From assembly GCA_012934845.2 (NCBI GenBank), contig WNNJ02002717.1, positions 310,001 to 374,000 of the forward strand: a stretch of 64,000 nucleotides of DNA, written 5' to 3'. Below are positions 31,976 to 47,027 of the stretch, piece after piece (positions within the stretch are counted from its first letter, which is position 1; the number at the start of each line of letters is the position of its first letter). Under the pieces are notes generated by a model that had not been told where the DNA came from, ran no database searches, and saw only the letters and a program-made list of their open reading frames with translations. Origin of the DNA: Pomphorhynchus laevis (Eukaryota > Acanthocephala > Palaeacanthocephala > Echinorhynchida > Pomphorhynchidae). The position numbers were made by a program, and so were the translations under genes.

Positions 31976-33144
31976 TGTGATGAAATAGTTGGAAGTGGCA
32001 CTGCCGAGTTAGATAGAACCTAGGATGGAAAGGTTTCCCTTTACGCCACTAGCGCCGTATCAGGTGGGTACTTGCCCATGGGCAACATCTTCATTTCCTC
32101 GAGCGGCTACTCTCTTCCTCTTTAGCATCTTTCCCAACTTTAAGTGGTGGATGGGATGCGCTGTAGCCCTCCTCTTCTTTTACTCATGAACAGAAATAGG
32201 CATAGGCGAGACCGGATTTAAACTGATGACGGAGAGAATGGTAGCAACCAAATTGCCTACCTTCTTGATGGCCGTCTTGACATGCTCATTCACAATACGA
32301 AGTATGTCGCCGTCAGCCATTTGCGAGGCTGTATGAGCAAATGTTTCCATGAACATTGCCGGCGCTTGCTTGTTGAACGAGTTACAATCATTCGTGAAGT
32401 GAATGCATTTTAGTGACCAGACTGGGTGGCTCCCACCGCAGTTGAAACAAATGGGGTATCCAAACACCATCCCCGAAAAATTGTCCGTGACAAGAATAAC
32501 TGCAAATACCGCATGTTTTCGGTTTGCAGCAGATGGAAGCCCAGTGCCTCACGCGCGTGGCACTGGTTGCAATGCGGTAAAGTATGTTCATCCGTGTTTA
32601 TAACCGCGAAACGTAGGTTGTACCCTAAAAATGGGTTGAAGGCAGTCTTTAAAAGAATCTCCGCCTGTTCTGTTGATGCGGAACAAAAGACTATAAGCAG
32701 AGGAAAGCCGTTCTTCGATATGACTGTTCGAAGATTCGATACTTTAAATATAGATTAAAAATCTATGTCTTCCACTTTTAAGTGACTGGGAATATTTGAA
32801 ATTTTAATTGAAGTCAGTATCGGTCTAACCTGGATTATGTCCATGTCCTTAAGTGTAGAATCAAAGAAGTTCACATTGCTTTTTAGTATGTCTTGTGTAG
32901 CAAAATAAATTTAAATATCGTTTTCAAAAAATTTAATCGAATTAAACAAAATTCTGTTTATGTATTTATCGGCAAATGTCGTAAAAACATATTGAACAGT
33001 TTATGCCTTTCAATAGGCTTTAATATCTTTATAATAGCAAGGTTTTTTAATTTGGGGATGGGAGGGAATACATCCACAATCTCCGTCACAATTGAAACGT
33101 TACTGACCTTTTTTCCAACGATTTCGTATTGATTTTAACTTTTG

Positions 33145-36100
33145 TCGGGCCACTTTCGAAGAAAATTTGATCTGTTTCCATTGGTAAACTGTAATCTTTT
33201 GAAGCTCCAAAAGTATCAAAATAATTACCTTAACAAAAGTACAATGAACTTTAAACCTATTCAGACATCGTTGAATATAAACAATATGCCTACGTTTATC
33301 TCAAGTGATGACATTATCTCACTCGAAAAAATGTTCAACATATCTAAAGCACGCTTTATAAATGATAAAAAAGGTTATCCTATTCCTATAGCATTCGCTC
33401 ATGCATCCTTGGAAGACGCGTCGCGACTTTCGCATTCAAAGTTTAACCCATTTTTGATACAAAATGTGACTTTTACATTACTGGAGACCGAGTCATTGAT
33501 TTACCCCCCACTGCAGCACCTGCCATCAATGAAGGCACTGGGCCAGCAAATTTATGAGCCTACAAACTTATGGAATAAGCGGTTCAACTGACAATCACGA
33601 GAAATGTCTGCTCAAAGCAAAGTGCTCCAATTGTAGTGGGGAGCACCCAACGTGGTCCTCAAATGCAAGGCATTCAAAGAATACCAATCGAGGCTTAAGG
33701 TAAATACAGGCAATGACTTAACTGTTGCTCAAGCTTTCAAACAGACGATAATTGAAACTAATTCTGACACCAAGTCTAACGACAAAGATATAGCATACTA
33801 CATTAAATGCAGAATCAAAGCAGAAATGTCTCAAGTTGAAGGTATGATTTGTGAATCATTGAGCAATCTCTTACCAAATTTAAACTTACCGCAGAGATGA
33901 AGATATGCACGGTGAGCAAGTGCCTCAAACTACTCAGGCTTAGAGTATGAATGGAAAATTTTCACTCCTGGTCCGAACTAGGAGGAGGTATCTCACTCCA
34001 GCTAAATCAATACAATGCAGAGTAATCAATAGCCATTTTCACTGAATTTCCTTCAGTGGAATTCGGAAGGTGCTTCTTCCCCTAGCCTTTTATCTGAGAG
34101 AGATGCAGATATTATAGTCCTTCAGGAAGGCGCGGTCTATCCGCCTCCCCAAGGACATTACTCGATTTATCCCTAAGCACATCTACACCCACTTTATCCG
34201 TACATACCCCCTCATTCCTCTACTTCTCAATGTATTTTAACCTTAGTTAAATGCTCTTTAAGATATTCCCTCCTGTTAAACTACTCTTGTCTAGCCCTGT
34301 ATTGTTCAGCTATATCACTCGGTAAAAACGGTAAACGCTTCAGTATAGCTAATATCTACACCCGTCCAGAGGAGATTCACAAAAACCGTGACCTCGTGGA
34401 TCGTATTTTGGATAGTGGCTATGACATGTTACTTGGTGATTTAAACGAAAGAACTGGTCGTTGGATCAATGTAGCACTCCGCAGAGTCAAGAACGATTGT
34501 CTTATTCACAAACCATCCTCACTATCTTTCATTGCTCAACAACTAATTCTCTCCTCGACATTTTACTGCTTCATTAGATGTGTACATTGCTTAGAAGGAG
34601 GTTTCACTTTGATCCTACCAGAAAGACCTTCTTTTAGGCAACTTTCCAACTCTTCTCCAGTATTGGAAATGAGAGTTTGACCGAATTTAATTTTTACATC
34701 TCTTCGCAAGCTACCGCGTTCCTATCGACTACCTATTAAGGTCAAATATACAATCCCACTCCAACAAAACTCAAGGTCCTAGCCAAAATGCGACACCTTC
34801 CTAATCTATCTGTTTCCGCCAGAGAGGTCTTCTCGAATGAATACTGAAGCACAAGATATAGGTTTCAGCTAAGTAGAGATGGGGCGAGCCTTGCTCACTT
34901 TAAACCTTCTCAGTCTTCCTTTTGGAAGATATTCAAGAAAGAGAAGTTTGTCTTCTGGAAGGATATAGATTAGGTTTGATTGGTAGTATAGGCCTTGATA
35001 AAGTTTTGGAGGAGTCACTATTCCTTCATAATTATGGAGTCACTCAATCACCCCAACCAATCCCGCCTTAGTGTTACTTTAGGATCAGGGATCTATATAT
35101 TACAGATTTTCTTAACTCCTGGTGGGCACTTCCGGGCACCTCTTATCCGTCGCGCCTTTATCTTCTCGGGTCTGTCAGCTTTTAACAGTTGATCAAAGAA
35201 GATTAGTGGCCGTTAAAATGATTTTAGCCTCACCATGCGATGTAGCCGGCATCAATATTAGTCGCAGAATTTTTTTACCTAAACGTAATGAGGTCTCATG
35301 TCCTAAAGATCTGCTACCCATTTCGATTCCAAACTCCCTCATCTCCATTTACGAAAAAGCGCTTGCGCGTAATATCCGCTAGCATTTAATTAAGCGTAAT
35401 TTAATCCCATCAAGTTTTTATGGGTTCGTCAAGGGTTGCTCGGTCCATTCAGCAGTAGGTGAAGTTCATCGTTTTTTCAGGAGAATAATCGTCAATTTGC
35501 TGTGGCAGTTTTCCTTGATTTTTTGCTGCATTTGACCGGATCTCCATTCCCTTCGTTATCTCTTCTCTCAGGTCCTTCGTGTTGCCTGCGAGAATTTTTA
35601 ACAGTTTGGAGATTGCTGTACACTAAGCAGTTCTACTATGAAGACGACCCTGATGCACGTCAGTTCTACCCTATTACACGTGAACTCCAAGGCTCACGAC
35701 TTTCTCCAAACTTATATCTTGCTGCCTCCATCGAACTATATAAGATATTTAAACGCGATCAACATCTAGTTGTATACGCTGATGATACCACATCCCTGCT
35801 CTCTAGACGCAAGTGCAAAGATGTAGTCTCGGACATCAGCCGTTTCTTTTTAAGATTAAAAGTCCAGTTAATCATAACCAATCTTACTTTAAACGACTCG
35901 AAATCGCAAGTGATCGTCTTTCATGGCCCCCTGCCACCAAGAAAAAATTGAAGAGATTAGCACTTTCAGCTCTATCATCCTTATTTGCAAATCAACCACT
36001 CCCATCCTTTACAAGTCGAGTAAAATATACGGGATTCCCGTTACGGTGAGCTGGTCAATGAAAGCTGACATTGATATACTTAAGCGTATCCCGAAGAAAG

Positions 36101-36370
36101 CTAGGTGTTCCCTGACACGGACTCAGCATCTGTCGTTGAATGGGAAAACCCAAAGTGCGCTTGTCTTCTTTTCGAGAGAACGTCCCCTTGAGCAAAAACT
36201 AAGGTTCCTGAAGCTCATCATCTCTCGATTACCGAGCATAGTCCGCCTCGATTGGATTCTTCAGGGGGTAAAAGACTTTGGGCGGTTCAGTCGGAGAGCG
36301 GTATGTTGGATTGGCTTGGGGGCTTAGATCCCACTAAACCTGAAGCCGTGAAGACATAAGAAGATTAAAA
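33145..36370 (+). mobile_element. LINE family B copy B3 (plus strand)
   Basis: It starts within or near ORF1 (33142-33591: MFNISKARFINDKKGYPIPI, SKFNPFLIQNVTFTLLE, matching B1 ORF1). It continues with a spacer, an endonuclease (LLGDLNERTGRWINVALRR, 34396-34680) and an RT (35122-36327; LVVYADDTTSLL), and ends with a GAAGACATAAGAAGATT tail near 36370. Many frame breaks and lower similarity to B1/B2 make it an older or different subfamily. Confidence 0.82.
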
Positions 36371-36603
36371 TAACAACGTGTCTTTCCTTGTTATCTTTTC
36401 TTTTCTTTTACTGCTGTTTTTATTTTTAAAACTTTTTATTCGTTGTATTTTTATTTAACAAAATCTTAATTATTACATTTATCGAATTTCATTGAGATTC
36501 GATTATTTTTAAGAAAAATAATTTTAAAATTTATTAAAATATAAAAATTATTAAAAAAATTGTTCAAAAATTAATTATCATCATTAAAAAGTTTCAAGTT
36601 TTA

Positions 36604-36896
36604 TAACATATTGTAATATTTTGCTTGTTTATTCTCGTCGCTCTGGATTTGTCTCTCTATTTATGTTATTCGCACATTATTTATTGAACTTGCTGATGTA
36701 TTTGTGGAATTTGTCTCTTTATTTTATTAATTATTGTCTCGTTATTTTATAAATTTATTCAATTTGTTTTAAAATTAATAACTTTTGTAATATTTTTCTT
36801 TATTTTCGTCCTTTTGGATTTGTCTCTTTATTTATGTTATTCGCACATTATTTATTATACTAGCTGATGTATTTGTGGAATTTGTCTCTTTATTTA
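36604..36896. repeat. direct repeat, two units of about 120 bp
   Basis: 36604-36725 and 36780-36896 share TTATGTTATTCGCACATTAT and GCTGATGTATTTGTGGAATT, with a spacing of about 176 bp. The sequence is AT-rich with no coding content. It lies just downstream of the B3 tail. Confidence 0.8.
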
Positions 36897-36940
36897 AAGG
36901 GACACATTTAATTATTTATTTTTTTATTTTTTATCCTTAA

Positions 36941-37300
36941 AGTTAGTTTGTATCTTGTGATTTTTTATATATGGAACATTGATTGAATGAAAATTGCCAA
37001 TTCAATATAATTGAATGGACATTCAATATCATTCAATTCAATGGATATTGTCTTTTCATTTTATTATCGAAGTTAGTTTGCATCTTGTAATTTTTTATAT
37101 ATGGAGCATTCATTGAATGGAAGTTGTCAATTCAATATAATTGAATGGACATTCAATATCATTCAATATCTTTCAATATAATTGAATGTACATTCAATAT
37201 CATTCAATTCAATGGAAATTGTCCATTCATTTTATTCTCGAGGTTAGTTTATATCTTGTAATTTTTTATACGAAGCATTGATTGAATGGAAATTGTCCTC
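36941..37300. repeat. ATTCAAT-rich tandem repeat, about 2.5 units
   Basis: Units begin GTTAGTTTGTATCTTGTGAT (about 36945), GTTAGTTTGCATCTTGTAAT (37072) and GTTAGTTTATATCTTGTAAT (37243). They carry many ATTGAAT/ATTCAAT inverted motifs that can fold. The second unit is longer through an internal duplication of the ATTCAAT block. Confidence 0.8.
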
Positions 37301-38077
37301 GTTGCTCCTTGCGATTTGCGACTTTTGCCATTATCTGATTTCTTACATCAAAATAGTAGTTAAAATTGAATAAATTATTCACACTTAATTCTTAGTGTAA
37401 GAATAGACTATTCTTATAAATTTAAAATAAATTTAGTAATAAATTATATATTAATAATTACATATATAATTATATATATTATATATTAATTAATAAACTA
37501 TATATTCACAGAATATAGTGAAAATTAATTAGTTTAAATTTGGTTTAATAATTTCCTTCAATTTGTCTCGCTGTCTAGCTTGGTTTCTTTCGGGTCATCT
37601 TTTGGTTTTAAATTTTATTTACACAAATTATTTGTTATAATAATGATATATAATATCGTTCAAGTCGTGTTTTGCAAGAACAGTAATATTTGTGTCATTA
37701 TATTTTGTTATTTAAACGCAATACTATCTTATTGTATTACGTGAATTCCATAACGTCAGTATTACGTCACTATTACTTAAGCACGTATTAAATATGTTTT
37801 AAAAATAAATGTGGGTATATGTGCCATGAAATATTTTACTTATATTTGCCATTATATTACCCACATAGGATGTATCAAGAAAAACAAAAAATAATTTTGA
37901 TTGAAATTAAAGATTTATATTGCTATATTTTTGATGAAGACTGTGTAATGAGTCGAAACATTGAACATTCCGTTGTTTACTGTATACATTCATATTTATA
38001 ATTCGTGCCATTCCTATTTTGACTTTATTTTTTTAATTTATACAGTTTAATAATCCCTATTTTAACATAAGATTATT

Positions 38078-38172
38078 CATTTGATTCGAAAAATTCATTT
38101 AATATAATTTCATTTGATTCGAGAAATTCATTTGATATAATTTCATTTGATTCAAGCAATTAATTTAATTTT
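38078..38172. repeat. 33-bp tandem repeat, three units
   Basis: The unit opens with CATTTGATTCGA, then AAATTCATTT, and ends ATATAATTT, repeated at 38078, 38111 and 38144. The third copy decays. The surrounding spacer 37300-39449 is AT-rich with no gene seen. Confidence 0.8.
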
Positions 38173-39449
38173 ATTGATGCCGCTTGTTTTATTAAATGCA
38201 TATTTGTTAATATAACAAGTATATCAACAATCATCAAAAAATTCGTTTCAATCGCTGGACGCTTAATTTGCGCTAATGTTTCTTTTTCTATAAATCTTTA
38301 TTTTTTTGTAAAAATGAATTGCGAAACATAAATCTGAATAGTAAATTTATCTTTTCTTATAATAATAGTACATGTTTCCTAGAATATTAGATAAATTCAA
38401 TATATGCAGTTCTGAAATTGATGATATTTTCGGATTCCAAATAGCAGCTATTTAATCCACGGTTGAGCTATAGTACTTTGCAAATTAATATAAAAATTGA
38501 AGAATTTCGTTCTTATCCAGAACATAACTTCATATTCGCTGGATTTAAAAATTTAAGTTTTAAAATTTTTTAATTGGGGATAAACAATTTTGAACTTCCA
38601 AATGTTTGTGATAGTTAATCAAAATAGACAAATATTAATCCCATGTTTTCTAAATGGCGTAGTTTCTTTTTTGATATGATCTACAAACGTTACAGATTTG
38701 TGGAATTTGTTTTCTTGTCAAGCAATGTAGCCTATTTCAATGATATTTTTCGTTACTTATAAAATATGTATCGTCATCGTTCTATCATGCATGATCCTTA
38801 AAAATCATGAACAAATCACATGCTTGCTTTTATTCCTGATAAGCTAGTAGTTATCGGTAATTTTATTTCTTTTATAGATAAATTTGTTGATATTTTTCAA
38901 AACTATTTATTTTGCGAATTGGAAATTAGAATAATTCAATCCAGACCACTTAAATTTATTTGTTGGACTTTGAAATATGAGTTATAAAATAGGGTCACTT
39001 AAAAACTCTGAATTTTTAAATCTTTGTGATGGTTCAACAAAGTAGACAATTATCAATCCTATGTTTGATCAACGGTGTAGCTTCGTATTTTTCAAGATGA
39101 TATTGAAAAATAATTTTCTTCTCAATAGTGTCTTGAGCTGTAGCTTTTATCCTTTTACAAAGTTAACTTTGAATAAAGTTTGGACATTCTGAGGGTTTAT
39201 TTGCTATAGTATTAAAAATAATGCGCATATATTTTAACATCATTTGTACAAGCCAGAATAATTTGCATGTAAATTTTTAGATACAAAGTTATATTTTCAA
39301 ATACAAGATAATTTATAATTATCTTATAAATAAGCTTGATTTATATGTCAAAAATATGGTTATAATTTTATTCATTATCATTTTTAAATAATTAAAAAAT
39401 ATGAGCTATTGGCCGTTAATAGAAATAATATGTATAGACACTGTTTTAG

Positions 39450-41717
<2,268 letters not shown>

Positions 41718-42338
41718 TATTTTAAATTTATCAATTTCTGTACAGGTTTTGATTTTCACAAAATATATAACAAAACATTAAAATATTTTAAACTCTTTGA
41801 CAATACGTTTGAACAACAACAGTAGATTTTAGTGATATCCTACATGTCACAATTAAAGATCTAGGTGTTGTACATTTACTGTTTTTTGCAAGTATACTCG
41901 AATTTCATCTTGTAGTCCTTTTGGGGCTCATCGTTTCTCTATCGGCAATTTTCAAAAATATATTTTCAAAAATATATTTTTGACAAAAATATATTTCGTT
42001 TATTGTTAAAAATATCAATTAGAGCGTAAATTGCTAAGAAATATTAAACACATTAAGAACACCATATTACGATATGATCTTTTACCGATAGTACAATTTA
42101 GTACAATTTATTTGTACGAACAGTGCAATATTATGATATTTCATGTTATATAATAATTAACATTATATAATAATAAAATAAAAGACATTATATAGCATAA
42201 TAATTAATATTATGATGACCTATAATCTTAATTGGGATACATCGCATATTATTTATTAATCAATTTATAAAAATTAATTCATAAAATTTTATTAATTCAT
42301 TTTATTCATAAAAATAAAATCTTATGATCAAATATCTG
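41718..42338. other. DHX15 3' flank, AT-rich
   Basis: AT-rich, with short direct repeats (TTTTCAAAAATATATT twice near 41952) and ATTAAA at 41777. No other feature is seen. Confidence 0.5.
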
Positions 42339-43150
42339 GATCAAAAAGGGCGAACTTTTATTTGATATTTCGCTAACTTCCGTTAGCATCTTCAGAAAAT
42401 TACCTAAGCTTCTCGATAATTGCAGACCAGTGGCTCCATAGCACTGTCGAATGATATTATATAATTGATAATAATCCATCATTATTGATAAAGAATTATT
42501 GGAGCTGGATCAAAGAAAAGAGGAAAATTTTATTTGATATTTGGCAAACTTCTGTTAGCATCTCCAGAAAATTACTTAAGCTTCTCGATAATTGCGGACC
42601 AGTGGCTCCATAGCACTGTCGAATGATTTTATATAATTGATAATGATCCATCATTATTGATAAAGAATTATTGGAGGTTGATCAAAGAAAGAAGAAAATT
42701 TTATTTGATATTTCGCTAACTTCTGTTAGCATCTCCAGAAAATTACTTAAGCTTCTCGATAATTGCAGACCGGTTGCTCCATAGCACTGTCGAATGATTT
42801 TATATAATTGATACTGATCCATCATTATTGATAAAGAATTATTGGAGGTTGATCAAAGAAAGAAGAAAATTTTATTTGATATTTCGCTAACTTCTGTTAG
42901 CATCTCCAGAAAATTACTTAAGCTTCTCGATAATTGCAGACCGGTTGCTCCATAGCACTGTCGAATGATTTTATATAATTGATACTGATCCATCATTATT
43001 GATAAAGAATTATTGGAGCAGGATCAAAGAAAGAAGAAAAATTGTATTTGATGTTTCGCTAACTTCTGTTAGCGAAAATCTCCCGAAATTTGAAGTAATT
43101 TTCTGAAGATGCTAAAAGAGGCTAGCGAAATATCAAATAAAATTTCCTCC
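42339..43150. repeat. 171-bp tandem array closed by an inverted arm (foldback/MITE-like)
   Basis: Units start at GATCAAA near 42339, 42508, 42680, 42851 and 43022, giving a period of 169-172 bp and about 4.7 copies. Units 3 and 4 are almost identical. Each unit has a perfect hairpin GCTAAC-TTCT-GTTAGC. The last unit turns round: 43085-43145 is the reverse complement of the first unit's opening (ATTTTATTTGATATTTCGCT, then TTCAGAAAATTA), so the array has inverted ends of about 60 bp. A further partial unit lies at 63480-63575, so this is a dispersed family, perhaps a non-autonomous DNA transposon with internal tandem expansion. No transposase is present. Confidence 0.8.
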
Positions 43151-44600
43151 TTAAGAATGGAGCATTATCAACTATTTACAATTAAAATATTTATTATAAC
43201 GTTTTTAAATATATCTATAATACAAAATACGTAGATTCAGTTAACTAATATGGTTTTATAGTTTGAATTGCTTTAAAAATAACGTGTATCCACTAATTGG
43301 AAATGATTCGATAGTTTTGCAAAAAGAGAAACTAAATAAGGAATATACAAACAGACCGTTGATAACATTCTGTTTATAAGTATATGATTAAAGTAGCGTG
43401 CAGAATAAAAATAGTCATCAAAATTTCAATAGTAACAATGACTGCACAGGTTTATTAACTTAAATAAATATAAAAGTAAAATAAAAAATATATTATTATT
43501 TATATTTTTGTTTTATAATATAAAACTATAATATAAATATATTAGTATTTTTATATTATATTTTTTATTTCCAACATTCCACGAGGCATTCGGTTGTTTG
43601 CTTATAGATAAGATTAAAGTAGCGTGCAGTGTCACAAAAAAATTTATTTGTAACAATGACAACACAATTATATTAACTTAAAATTAGGAAGCAAACTATA
43701 TATGACTAGTTTGATAATAGTAATTAACTTCAAAAATAGGTAGGTTTTCAAATTGAAGGTAGAACCTTCCCATGCAAACGCTGATTTAATATAAAATCAG
43801 ACATGAGTACGATTAAATTTGCAAAATGTTAGACGAAAGTCTTCTATTAAGTCTAAATGTCAATAAAGCAGACGAGTCGAGTGGTCGTCAGCTAAGATTA
43901 AAAGGACCGGAACGTCAAACGTAGGTATTGGATCAGTAGTTAATAAGGTCTAGAAATACTGGAATGTAACGTACTGCTGTTTGCGTACAGATAGGATTAA
44001 ATCAACGTGCTTTGTTAGCGAAAATGTCAATTGTGGAACTGATATTATATTAAAAATTAATTATATAGCAAAATATAAAATATATCACATAATATGAAAT
44101 ATTATATAATATAATTAGTATGTTATGAATATTATTGGTATATTACAATATTATTATAGTGTTTCACATCCACTCTGGTGGAAGTGAACTTGGTTAACTA
44201 GAACAATGATCAAGATTTTTTTATTCAGATTTGACATTATTTATAACTTATTTTTTATGTAAAAAAATATAAAAATATTTCTTAAATTATTAATGTAATA
44301 ATTATTAATAAAAAATATTCTTTTTTAGAATTTTAGAGCATAATCAATCAAACACTAATCCAAATCAATTTTTTTTCTACAAATCACTTATATCGATTTT
44401 AACATTTATAATGAAGATTTTCTTAATAACAATTATCAACGTCAAATGTTTAACGAATACGATTAAAAGACAATAAGTAACAAGTATCATTTGATTATTC
44501 CAAAACGTCTTCTTAGTTTATAGAAGATCAGATCCCGCAAACGATAACAAATGCGCAGCCCACGATTTAGTTACTTTGGGTCTGCAAAATATCTTATCTT
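43151..44600. other. AT-rich spacer with degenerate dispersed repeats
   Basis: Motifs around GATTAAAGTAGCGTGCAG recur near 43389 and 43611, with a weaker one near 43994, and are followed by ACAATGAC...TTAACTTAAA in the first two. This suggests an old repeat of about 200-400 bp. There is no coding content. Confidence 0.5.
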
Positions 44601-46680
44601 CAATAGTAGGTAGTCAAAGCAAGGTGCTTATGAATTATTGGCCTTGGATTCAGGGGAACGTCCTCTAGAAAAGAAGACTAATCTTGAGATAGTTTAGTTG
44701 CACCGTAGTGCATCTGAACCTTCTCTCTTAATGACAAATGTTGATTCCATTTCAGAGACCATTTTGCTCTCTTCACGACCAGCTTAAATTTATTCAAGTT
44801 GAATCCGGAAGTTTGGTTTACCGAGGTATGGGAAACAGTGGTTCTAGAAAAGAAGACTAATCTTGAGATAGTTTAGTTGCACCGTAGTGCATCTGAACCT
44901 TCTCTCTTAATGACAAATGTTGATTCCATTTCAGAGACCATTTTGCTCTCTTCACGACCAGCTTAAATTTATTCAAGTTGAATCCGGAAGTTTGGTTTAC
45001 CGAGGTATGGGAAACTGTGGTTGGTTTACCATAATTGTTGGACATTTTAAAATTGGCAATCTCTTAAGCTTTTTCCTTAATACAGGTAACCATTAAAGAT
45101 GTCTTAAAACGATTGAAAAATGTTGGATGGGTATAACTGTCCATTTAATCTTGTTAAGAATTGTCTGATTTTTAAACAATATCGTTATACCTGCGTTCTG
45201 AAAATATTGTTGTGGTATCATTTGCTTAGAAAACAAGATTGCATAGGGGAGCCTTGAAATATACCGCTAATTGAGGAAAAGGAACGCTTTCTATACCGCG
45301 GTAATTCTACTCTTTTGAAAATTCTTTAGGTAACCTGAGAAACCTGAGAGCCTAGACAAAAAATGGAATGTAAATGCGATCAAATGTATCATCAAAAATC
45401 TATAAATACATTCCCAGATAACTGGGAACTGTTTTTACGACAGAGCATATGCACTTTATCAATTCACGTATTAACCGAGCGTCTACTATTAAACTAATGA
45501 AAACTAGTTGGCATATAATTCCTTATTAGATGATATCGTATTTTACGAGCAGGCCATTTTGTAGATAGAAATGAGAGTTTTGAATCTAGATGGACCGAAA
45601 ATTTTTAAAAAAATGAAACTATATGTTTTCTAGATAAAAATATCCTTCTAGATATATTAATGTTTGCACTATCGGAAGGGTGACTAGAAGCATTCTAACG
45701 GTCATCTTCTTTCTACTGTCTATCAGAAGCTAATAGAAATTTATTTAAATTAATTATTAAATTAATAATTAATATGCAGTTTTTTGAATCTTGGTGATGT
45801 ACACCATGTGTTTACGATATCCGTTATTGACGTTGCCCGACTCTTGAAACAATTCCAAGAAATGATGATTTATATGAGCAGGTGGATCCATAATTAAATA
45901 GGGAAATCAGCCCATTTAAAACTCTTTTGAGGCTTGAAGAATCTATCTAACACGATGATTTTGCTTCCAATTGACAACTTCTCATTGTTGAATATATTCT
46001 TAAAGGAAGTTTGAGATGTGCTAACACTTGCCATGTTAATATTTCCCCCCAGCTCAGCCGGAGCATCTATCGAGAGCTCCAATATTCAGAAGAATTAGGA
46101 AGGTAGATCCTTTTAGCTAGGACTGAGTTTCGTTTGAATGGGATTGAAAATTCGACTTTTATATGTTGTCGATAAAATCGCGGTAACTTGTTGAGAGATG
46201 TATGAGTTTAAGCGGGTTTAAATAACATCACATTCGCAGGGGAAGACGCTGATAGTTGTCTTGAAGATGACCATGATGATATCAGAGTGGTATTTTCTCA
46301 ATATGATATATCTTAATCGACAAATAAGCAGATTATGTGAGGTGAACATTTGTGGCTTTTTAATTTGCTTTTTAATCTGCTTTTTAATAAGCAGATTATG
46401 TGAGGTGAACATAACGGCTTTTTAATTAGACATTTATGGTTGAGTTATAAAACGTGAAACATAAAATTTGTAGACGTGTAACGAAAGATAATAACGATGG
46501 TACATGAATAAATTATTCGAATAAGTATTCGGTAGACCTTCAAGGGTTAACCTTGAAGGTTAACCCTTCAACCATAATCCGTGAAGGGTTATGTACTGAG
46601 TATAGAGGGCGATTATTTGCTTCGCTAAAATTCGAGTAGCGATCTTAGAGTTCAGAATCGACTTTGTATCCCGAAGCATA
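44600..46680 (-). mobile_element. LINE family B copy B4, strongly decayed
   Basis: The minus strand retains family B landmarks at reduced similarity. These are the 3' region (AAAGAAGACTAATCTTGAGA against AAAGAAGACTAATCCCGAGA in B1), RT and pre-RT blocks to about 46200, and an endonuclease block near 46600 (GGGTTATGTACTGAGTATAG against GGGTTATGTACGGAGTATAG in B1). It carries two internal direct duplications (44664-45021 and 46323-46412). No long frame remains. Confidence 0.75.
44664..45021. repeat. 179-bp perfect tandem duplication within B4
   Basis: 44664-44842 and 44843-45021 match with a single difference (GGAAACAGTGG against GGAAACTGTGG) while the host LINE is heavily decayed. The duplication is therefore much younger than the insertion, or is an assembly duplication. 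Confidence 0.9.
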
Positions 46681-46806
46681 TTTATTACATTTAATAAATA
46701 TAATCTAAACGATTATATTATTTATAATAATATATTATTATAAATAATATATAAATTATTAATAAAAATATATATTATAAATAATATAAATTATTTTATA
46801 TTATTT

Positions 46807-46834
46807 AGATCAGATTATTTGTATAATCTGATCT
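46807..46834. repeat. perfect 12-bp hairpin
   Basis: AGATCAGATTAT, loop TTGT, ATAATCTGATCT. It lies in an AT-rich spacer 3' of no recognised gene. It could be a transcription terminator-like fold or simply palindromic AT DNA. Confidence 0.6.
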
Positions 46835-47027
46835 TTGATATTTGAGAAGTTAAATTAAATATTATTTAAAATATTTAAATTTAATTATACATAATTCAAT
46901 AAGTATTTTGAAATCAATATATAGGTTATTAGAAGTACAATTACACTTTGTATTTAAATATACAATGTACTACTCAAATTAAGTTGCATAATTTTGCTTA
47001 TTAAATAATTGTTTTTATGAAAGTTGA

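Larger units (their letters stand above)
29574..33142 (-). mobile_element. LINE family B copy B2
   Basis: Minus strand: a decayed ORF1 (about 33140-32180, knuckle CFNCGGSHPVWSLKC), a spacer with TACTTGCCCATGGGCA, an endonuclease (31975-31343) and an RT (30887-29863). The normal 3' UTR is replaced at 29584-29616 by a 14-bp perfect hairpin. The RT is very close to B1, while ORF1 is much more divergent. The 5' side touches B3 head to head. Confidence 0.85.

Noticed and set aside
32215-32240. Second CTGATGA near the B2 ORF1 as a hammerhead core
   Set aside because: No stem II partner or GAAA box follows and no helix I/III can be formed. It is ordinary LINE coding sequence.
32403-32758. Plus-strand frames opposite B2 ORF1
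   Set aside because: The minus strand carries the zinc-knuckle reading, so these are shadows.
36941-37300. ATTCAAT repeats as telomeric or centromeric array
   Set aside because: Only about 2.5 units, not the insect TTAGG telomere motif. A local tandem duplication is sufficient.
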